DNA of 33,326 nucleotides from Nitrospinaceae bacterium (lineage in GTDB: Bacteria > Nitrospinota > Nitrospinia > Nitrospinales > VA-1), in NCBI GenBank assembly GCA_029261435.1, contig JAJDBI010000307.1, positions 1 through 33,326 of the forward strand, given 5' to 3'. This document shows positions 27,937 through 33,326 of the stretch, one piece after another. A program made the position numbers and the translations under genes. Every line of letters begins with the position of its first letter. The stretch's first letter is position 1. The notes below the pieces were generated by a model that was not told the DNA's origin, did no database searches, and was given only the letters and a program-made list of their open reading frames with translations.

Positions 27937-28332
27937 TTATTTCGAGCCTTTGGCCTTTTTGGATTTGCTCCCTGAATAAGGACTTTTGGGTGTGGATTTT
28001 TTGGCCGGGGCTGGAGCCGGGGTCGCAGGGGCAGGAGTTTTAGCGGGAGAAGCATCGGCAGCGGGGGCGGGCGTGGATGCCGGGGCATCTGCTTTTCCCT
28101 GTTTGCTGTCCTTTTCCCAGCCCTGTTTGCGAGCCTCGGAGGGGTATTCAGAAGTATACCATCCTGAACCTTTGAGGATAAAGCCTGAAGCGGAAACCAG
28201 GCGACGGACTTTCCCGTTGTCTTTGTCGTCACAACCCAGGCCATTGCAGGTCTTTAAGGGTTTTGCGGAAATTGCCTGCATGGCTTCAAAGACAGACCCA
28301 CATTTGTCACATTCGTATTCGTAAATCGGCAT
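27937..28332 (-). CDS. FmdB/CxxC zinc-ribbon family protein with Ala/Pro-rich tail
   Basis: MPIYEYECDKCGSVFEAMQ...CNGLGCDDKDNGKVRRLVSASGFILKGSGWYTSEY; tail PASTPAPAADASPAKTPAPATPAPAPAKK. Confidence 0.9.
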   Translation of the reverse strand: MPIYEYECDKCGSVFEAMQAISAKPLKTCNGLGCDDKDNGKVRRLVSASGFILKGSGWYTSEYPSEARKQGWEKDSKQGKADAPASTPAPAADASPAKTPAPATPAPAPAKKSTPKSPYSGSKSKKAKGSK

Positions 28333-28414
28333 AACTCAAAATCTCCGGCGGTGGTTTGATTGCATTGAATATGATTCCAAAGCTGAAATGGCAAGGTGGC
28401 GGCTGGAGTTTATC

Positions 28415-29332
28415 CTAGATCCGTGTGAGCCATTTCTGGAATTTTGGGTTGGCCCCGCGAACCGCATCAAAAAATACTTTCTGAATCTGGCCGGTGATCG
28501 GGCCTTTCTTACCCGGACCGATGACGCGGCCATCCACTTCACGTACAGGTGTGATTTCGGCGGCTGTCCCGGACAGAAAAATTTCTTCAGCAATATAGAG
28601 TTCATCCCGGTTGATCAATCTTTCTACCACTTCGATATCAAGATCCTGACAAATTTGGATTACGGCGTCGCGCGTGATTCCGTCCAGATTAGAGCATGAT
28701 AATGTGGGAGTGTGTAGTTTCCCCTTGGAGTAGATAAAAATATTTTCCCCTGACCCTTCTGCAACATAGCCTGAAGGATCTAAAAGAATGGCCTCATCAT
28801 AACCATCTCGAACAGCCTCGGCCTTGGCCATGATCGAGTTGATGTAGTAACCGCAGGCCTTGGCTTTGGTCATAGTGACATTGACATGGTGCCGGGTGAA
28901 GGAAGACAAGCGCACACGTATGCCCTTGTCCAGACTATCTTCTCCGAGATAGGTTCCCCAGGGCCAGGCGGCAATAGCGCAACGGACATCAACCCCTTTT
29001 GGGTTGAGTCCCATCTTGTTGTCGCCAAGAAATACGATGGGGCGGATATAACATTCTTCCAGCTTATTTTGTCGCACGACATCGAGAGTCGCGTCATGGA
29101 TTTCTTTATTGGTAAAAGGCACCTCAATGCCGAGAATGACGGCAGACTGAAATAACCGATCGATATGTTCCTGCAGGCGGAAAATAGACGATCCGTTATC
29201 TTTTGAACTGTAGCAACGAATACCTTCGAAGACGCCGAATCCGTAATGCAGAGTGTGAGTGAGAACATGGACATTGGCTTCGTGCCAGGGAAGCATTTTT
29301 CCATCCATCCAGATTTTTTCAGATTTTTCCAA
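28415..29332 (-). CDS. ilvE: Branched-chain amino acid aminotransferase
   Basis: [73 protein letters not shown] (PLP Lys region); [21 protein letters not shown]. Confidence 0.95.
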   Translation of the reverse strand: MEKSEKIWMDGKMLPWHEANVHVLTHTLHYGFGVFEGIRCYSSKDNGSSIFRLQEHIDRLFQSAVILGIEVPFTNKEIHDATLDVVRQNKLEECYIRPIVFLGDNKMGLNPKGVDVRCAIAAWPWGTYLGEDSLDKGIRVRLSSFTRHHVNVTMTKAKACGYYINSIMAKAEAVRDGYDEAILLDPSGYVAEGSGENIFIYSKGKLHTPTLSCSNLDGITRDAVIQICQDLDIEVVERLINRDELYIAEEIFLSGTAAEITPVREVDGRVIGPGKKGPITGQIQKVFFDAVRGANPKFQKWLTRI

Positions 29333-29493
29333 GATAGCCTCTTTATGGAGCAGGTTTTGTGAGTTCAGGGATAAAACAGTGTAAAGTTAGATATTATTGG
29401 GCCTTAGGCATAAAATCAAGCCAAATAAATGCATTGACATGTTAATATAGGTTTGTTAATTTCTCTCCTCTTGCATTTGATTTATATAAGAAG

Positions 29494-29566
29494 GGGCCGC
29501 TAGCTCAGTTGGTAGAGCACTTGACTTTTAATCAAGTGGTCGAAGGTTCGATCCCTTCGCGGCTCA
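29494..29566 (+). tRNA. tRNA-Lys (anticodon TTT)
   Basis: Cloverleaf: acceptor GGGCCGC/GCGGCTC, D-arm GCTCAGTTGGTAGAGC, anticodon arm CTTGA-CTTTTAA-TCAAG, T-arm GAAGGTTCGATCCCTTC. CCA not encoded. Confidence 0.95.
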
Positions 29567-29592
29567 TTTCTTTTTTTCATTAAAAATTGGAA

Positions 29593-29670
29593 GTCCCCAT
29601 CGTCTAGCCTGGCCCAGGACACCGGCCTTTCACGCCGGCGACGCGGGTTCGAATCCCGCTGGGGACGCCA
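29593..29670 (+). tRNA. tRNA-Glu (anticodon TTC)
   Basis: Acceptor GTCCCCA/TGGGGAC, anticodon arm CCGGC-CTTTCAC-GCCGG, T-arm GCGGGTTCGAATCCCGC, encoded CCA; T7 run follows. Confidence 0.94.
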
Positions 29671-29739
29671 GTTTTTTTATCCCTCCTAAGTCTTTGAAAT
29701 AAAAAAGAAATTTGCTGGTTCGAAATCTCTCCTTTTGAA

Positions 29740-29748
29740 CCCCCCCCC
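29740..29748. repeat. C9 homopolymer tract followed by T5
   Basis: gaaCCCCCCCCCtttttattc read directly, in the intergenic region upstream of the SpvB-like gene. Confidence 0.8.
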
Positions 29749-29936
29749 TTTTTATTCACGTTCTTTCAAATCGGCTAAAAGCTTGATGACGTATAGGATT
29801 TCAACGGTTCGAAAAAATTTTGTTTAAAAAGCTAAGTATTTAAAAGCAGACGTTAAAATTTCTAGACCGACCGTCCCCATCTTGCCTTTCCTTAAATTCT
29901 AAGCTTGTTGGGTAGTAATTTGAATTCGGAAATAGA

Positions 29937-29964
29937 TTTGGATGATTTCTTGGAGTACTATAAT
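29937..29964 (+). promoter_or_regulatory. Possible sigma-70 promoter for the SpvB-like gene
   Basis: TATAAT at 29959-29964 is a consensus -10; the -35 candidate TTTGGA at 29937-29942 is weak (3/6) with a 16-bp spacer. Confidence 0.3.
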
Positions 29965-30022
29965 ATCCCAAATCCAATATATTTTTCCAGCTGAATTCAA
30001 GCTTTGAAAAGGAGTCTGAACC

Positions 30023-33000
30023 ATGCGCCGCCGCCCACCACCTATCCAAGTCTTATATCGTTCCTTTTTAATTTTCCTGATTTCGGGAATCTTAACTGGT
30101 AATACTATTCTGGCGGCGCCCGTTGCCCAGCATAGTCCAACTAAAAAAAGCCAGGCCAAGCAGACCCTCCCAACTCCTGAATTTTCCGCCGATGTAACCG
30201 GAGCCGCAACGTTTTCCCTGCCACTCCGAGTTCCACCTGGAACCCAGGGAATGCAACCGGAGTTATCCCTTGTTTATAACAGCGATGGCGAATATGGCTA
30301 TATGGGATTGGGGGTCTCTCTCGGCGGACTTTCAGAAATCAGAAGATGCGCCCGCACGGTGGCACAAGATGGTATCAAAGGCACCATCAATTATGATGCG
30401 AACGACCGATTTTGTCTGGACGGCAATGGTGTGAACGATGGCCGGTTGAAAGTCATCGGTTCCAAAGCTTATGGGGCTGACGGTTCTGAATACAGAACCG
30501 AGCGTGACACCTTCAGAAAAATTGTTGCCAGAGGTCAAACGAACAGTGGCAGTGGGCCTCAATCTTTTGATGTCTGGTTGAAAGACGGAACCTATTTGCA
30601 ATATGGGGCTGCTGTTGAAAATGGTTCTCGCGTAATGAATTCTTTGGGTAAAGGGGTTCGAATTTGGGCACTCAATTCGGTTACCGACTTGAATGGTAAT
30701 TATTATGTTATCAAATATACGGATTCCCCGCCGGATATCAACCCACTCAGTTCAGACATTTCCAGTCCTGGACAGTATTATCCCGAGTTCATCTATTACA
30801 CAGGAAATAGAATTTCAGGCGGTGCCTTCAAACGCATGATTCAGTTCAAATACACAAAAAATAGCTACCCGATCCAAGGTGAGGAGGATGGGGGTTGGGT
30901 TGAAACCAATGGCTTACTCCAGGAAATCGTCACTTGCATCTCTGTATCGGGGAGCCTTGTTGGTAAAGATTGTAGCGACAGCAGTGCGCAAATAGCGACT
31001 CAATACAAAATCGGTTATTCCTTTATAGATACTTATGGGAAAAATTTAGTTTCTCAAGTGTCTGAGTGCGATGCAGGCAATGAATGTCTGCCACCGGCGA
31101 GACTAGTCTGGCCAGTAAATGGTCCCAATTTTCAACAAGTGGGTAATATGCAACCGGTCACTGACATAGGTCACGACCCAGACAAAAACAACAAGATTCC
31201 CTATCCTCGTGAATTTGGTGATGTCAATGGCGATGGACAGACCGATTATTGCCGTGCAATGGGCAACTCACCCACCTATCTGTCCTGCGCCCTTGGGAGC
31301 AATATTGGGTTTAGTTTACAGTCTTGGCCCGTGTCTTCATCCAACTCTATCACTGACTTTGGTATCTGGGGCGCACCCAGTGAGTTTGTAGATGTCAACG
31401 GCGATGGGCGCGATGACTATTGTCGTTTTATTAATGTAAATGGCAAGGCAAAACTCTCGTGTGCTCTTTCGACAGCTAACGGTTTTGTCGACGGGGAGTT
31501 TGAAAATTCCAGTGGTTCTTACAATTCCGATAATAATAAATGGCCGAACGGGTTCTATGATGTCAACGGGGATGGCCGAACGGATTACTGTAGACGCAAT
31601 GATAATAGAAAAATTATCAGTTGTGATCTTGCTGGGGAAGGGGGATTCGCATGGGGCGTTTTCACCAGCAATGAAAACTTTCAATTTGGCGATGGGAAAC
31701 GAGCCCTGGAATTTACCGATGTCAACGGGGATGGCCGGGCCGACTATTGCAGGATCATCGGTTCAGACAACAATAAACGAATGGCGTGTGCGCTGGCTCT
31801 TGAAGAGGGGTTTAGAGATGTCGGTTTCGAATCGCCACAGGTAAACACCGGGTTCAGTGTAGGAGAAAAAGGAGATGACAACCCCTGGAATTTTGGCGAT
31901 GTCAATGGCGATGGTCGCTCCGATTTTTGCCGCACCGTAAAAGATGAAAACAATAGTAAGCATCTCACCTGCGCGCTGGCTCAGGAAGATGCATTTGGAA
32001 CAAGAGACCCTGTCACAGGTAAGGTGGAAGAGGCAATCGAAGTCGAATACCCTGATGGTGGTCAATCTTTTGACTTTGGTCTGTCCACCAATGAGGGTTA
32101 TCCACGAATATTTACCGACATGAATGGAGACGGTCTGATCGATTACTGCCGTGCCCTCAACGACAATCCAAACACCCGTTTGTCTTGTACTTTGATGGGA
32201 ATTTCATCGTCAAACGTGTACACCCTCTCTTCTTTCAGTCTGGGTAACAACTCCTATCCACGAGACATCGTCGATATTACAGGGGATGGCAGAGGTGATT
32301 TTTGTGTAGCCGTAAAAGATGGCCCCCTCCAGTGTTTGAAAGGAGTAGCTCCTTTACAAAAAATCAAGCTGATTACTAATGGTATTGGTGGTGGCGCCAC
32401 GGTTCAGTATAAACCTCTGACTGATGAATCAGTTTACCATTTTACAGAGAGTTTCTCAGCAACCTACCCTATGCAGAAGCTGCAAGACAGTCAGTATGTG
32501 GTTTCCCAAAGCGGTGTCTTTTACGGGGACGACAGCGGCGGTTACACATATGCCTATTTTTATGAAGATGCTGTTACCAGTCTGAATGGTCAGGGCGACC
32601 TGGGGTTCAGGACGCATACCAAAGCTGATCCACAAAGAGGTTCAAAAAATACCAAAATCTTTATAAAGAATTTTCCCTCCTCCAATTTTCAATTCAGGAC
32701 ACTGGTCGACAAAAATCTCTTGTGCAACCAAGAAGTATCAAGCGACATCTCACCCTGCCTTGACCCTGCTGACAACCTGTTGACGAAGACCCAATATACT
32801 TATAAATGTATGAACACTCAGGACAACGAGGAATGTGACGACGACACCAAAATTGCCCGAGCGGAAGTGACAGGCAAAACCCTGGAAGACATCGGCTTTG
32901 GCTACAAATTGAGTTACTCCTATGGATACGATGATTTCGGTAATCAAACTTATTCACTAGATAGGGGAGACGTTAATCATAGCGACTCAAAAGCTGTTGC

Positions 33001-33326
33001 CACTTGTAGCAACTACCAAAACAATATAGAAAGCTGGCAAAACGGATACCTGCGTTATCATAAAAAATCCTCCAAGTCCGAATGCCCTTCAAACCAGGAT
33101 GCCTGGGATAATTATGAGTTTGATAATTCTCAAGATTTAACTTTTGCTCAAAAAACCTACGGCGAGAATATGAATCTGTCGATGGAACTCGCATGGGACA
33201 ATCAGAATAATACTTGGCTGGGCTCGAAAAGAGAATATGACAATCGCTTCGGGAACATGACCGGTCAATCTCTGGTCTCGGGCAATAATCCAATTGCTGT
33301 AATTCAAAATACCAAAACAATCTTGG
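30023..33326 (+). CDS. SpvB/TcdB-like (Tc toxin/RHS-related) secreted protein with FG-GAP/VCBS-like repeats; 3' truncated by window edge (>1100 aa)
   Basis: AAAAGGAG ribosome-binding site; ATG 30023; signal peptide MRRRPPPIQVLYRSFLIFLISGILTGNTILAAP. SpvB-type VTGAATFSLPLRVPPGTQGMQPELSLVYNSDGEYGYMGLGVSLGGLSEIRRC; repeats GDVNGDGQTDYCR etc.; TcdB-middle-type NGIGGGATVQYKPLTDESVY. Frame translated by hand to base 33326 with no stop. Absent from the supplied ORF track. Confidence 0.9.
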   Translation, partial: MRRRPPPIQVLYRSFLIFLISGILTGNTILAAPVAQHSPTKKSQAKQTLPTPEFSADVTGAATFSLPLRVPPGTQGMQPELSLVYNSDGEYGYMGLGVSLGGLSEIRRCARTVAQDGIKGTINYDANDRFCLDGNGVNDGRLKVIGSKAYGADGSEYRTERDTFRKIVARGQTNSGSGPQSFDVWLKDGTYLQYGAAVENGSRVMNSLGKGVRIWALNSVTDLNGNYYVIKYTDSPPDINPLSSDISSPGQYYPEFIYYTGNRISGGAFKRMIQFKYTKNSYPIQGEEDGGWVETNGLLQEIVTCISVSGSLVGKDCSDSSAQIATQYKIGYSFIDTYGKNLVSQVSECDAGNECLPPARLVWPVNGPNFQQVGNMQPVTDIGHDPDKNNKIPYPREFGDVNGDGQTDYCRAMGNSPTYLSCALGSNIGFSLQSWPVSSSNSITDFGIWGAPSEFVDVNGDGRDDYCRFINVNGKAKLSCALSTANGFVDGEFENSSGSYNSDNNKWPNGFYDVNGDGRTDYCRRNDNRKIISCDLAGEGGFAWGVFTSNENFQFGDGKRALEFTDVNGDGRADYCRIIGSDNNKRMACALALEEGFRDVGFESPQVNTGFSVGEKGDDNPWNFGDVNGDGRSDFCRTVKDENNSKHLTCALAQEDAFGTRDPVTGKVEEAIEVEYPDGGQSFDFGLSTNEGYPRIFTDMNGDGLIDYCRALNDNPNTRLSCTLMGISSSNVYTLSSFSLGNNSYPRDIVDITGDGRGDFCVAVKDGPLQCLKGVAPLQKIKLITNGIGGGATVQYKPLTDESVYHFTESFSATYPMQKLQDSQYVVSQSGVFYGDDSGGYTYAYFYEDAVTSLNGQGDLGFRTHTKADPQRGSKNTKIFIKNFPSSNFQFRTLVDKNLLCNQEVSSDISPCLDPADNLLTKTQYTYKCMNTQDNEECDDDTKIARAEVTGKTLEDIGFGYKLSYSYGYDDFGNQTYSLDRGDVNHSDSKAVATCSNYQNNIESWQNGYLRYHKKSSKSECPSNQDAWDNYEFDNSQDLTFAQKTYGENMNLSMELAWDNQNNTWLGSKREYDNRFGNMTGQSLVSGNNPIAVIQNTKTIL
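31211..32343 (+). repeat. Seven intragenic FG-GAP/VCBS-like repeats, each with the core (F)xDVNGDGxxDYCR...(L)xCxL
   Basis: Cores: EFGDVNGDGQTDYCR, EFVDVNGDGRDDYCR, GFYDVNGDGRTDYCR, EFTDVNGDGRADYCR, NFGDVNGDGRSDFCR, IFTDMNGDGLIDYCR, DIVDITGDGRGDFCV; each followed by a second Cys (LSCAL, LSCAL, ISCDL, MACAL, LTCAL, LSCTL, LQCLK). Confidence 0.88.

Noticed and set aside
29713-29735. Third, degenerate tRNA after tRNA-Glu (GCTGGTTCGAAATCTC)
   Set aside because: Only a T-loop-like word is present; no acceptor or anticodon arms could be folded.
31209-31844. ORFs in another frame within the SpvB-like gene (31209-31391, 31440-31844) and antisense ORFs (e.g. 31337-31684, 31763-32065)
   Set aside because: The true frame (starting 30023) is open through the region and carries the repeat motifs; these arise from the repetitive coding DNA.
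31211-32343. Possible CRISPR or DNA tandem repeat array from recurring gatgtcaa(t/c)gg(c/g)gatgg
   Set aside because: Spacing and sequence follow protein repeats within one reading frame and diverge at third codon positions; no uniform direct repeats or spacers.

Overview
This 33.3 kb window is a gene-dense bacterial chromosome segment, open at both ends. Left to right it contains: a 5'-truncated REC/HD-GYP response regulator; a zinc alcohol dehydrogenase; a GT39-like membrane glycosyltransferase; a decayed second ADH fragment; a methyltransferase; a coiled-coil J-domain protein next to a large Sel1-repeat protein; pstSCAB; two TPR/exported proteins; a DUF3179 protein preceded by a clear intrinsic terminator; an ECF sigma / short zinc-motif anti-sigma / MsrB cluster divergent from an ArsR regulator; a DUF362 protein; a single ORF joining MiaA to a soluble lytic transglycosylase; a TrmN6-like methyltransferase; two tandem AstE-like proteins, one apparently lacking its metal and catalytic residues; an NtrB/NtrC pair; an FmdB-type zinc ribbon protein; IlvE; tRNA-Lys(TTT) and tRNA-Glu(TTC). 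The right edge holds a large SpvB/Tc-toxin/RHS-like secreted protein that runs off the window and is absent from the supplied ORF track. The most notable items are the MiaA-Slt fusion ORF, the apparent AstE-like pseudoenzyme paired with an intact paralog behind NtrBC, the paired-cysteine FG-GAP-like repeats in the SpvB-like protein, and the sigma/anti-sigma/MsrB cluster. No CRISPR array, rRNA, transposase or integrase was recognised. All domain calls come from motif reading, with no database search.
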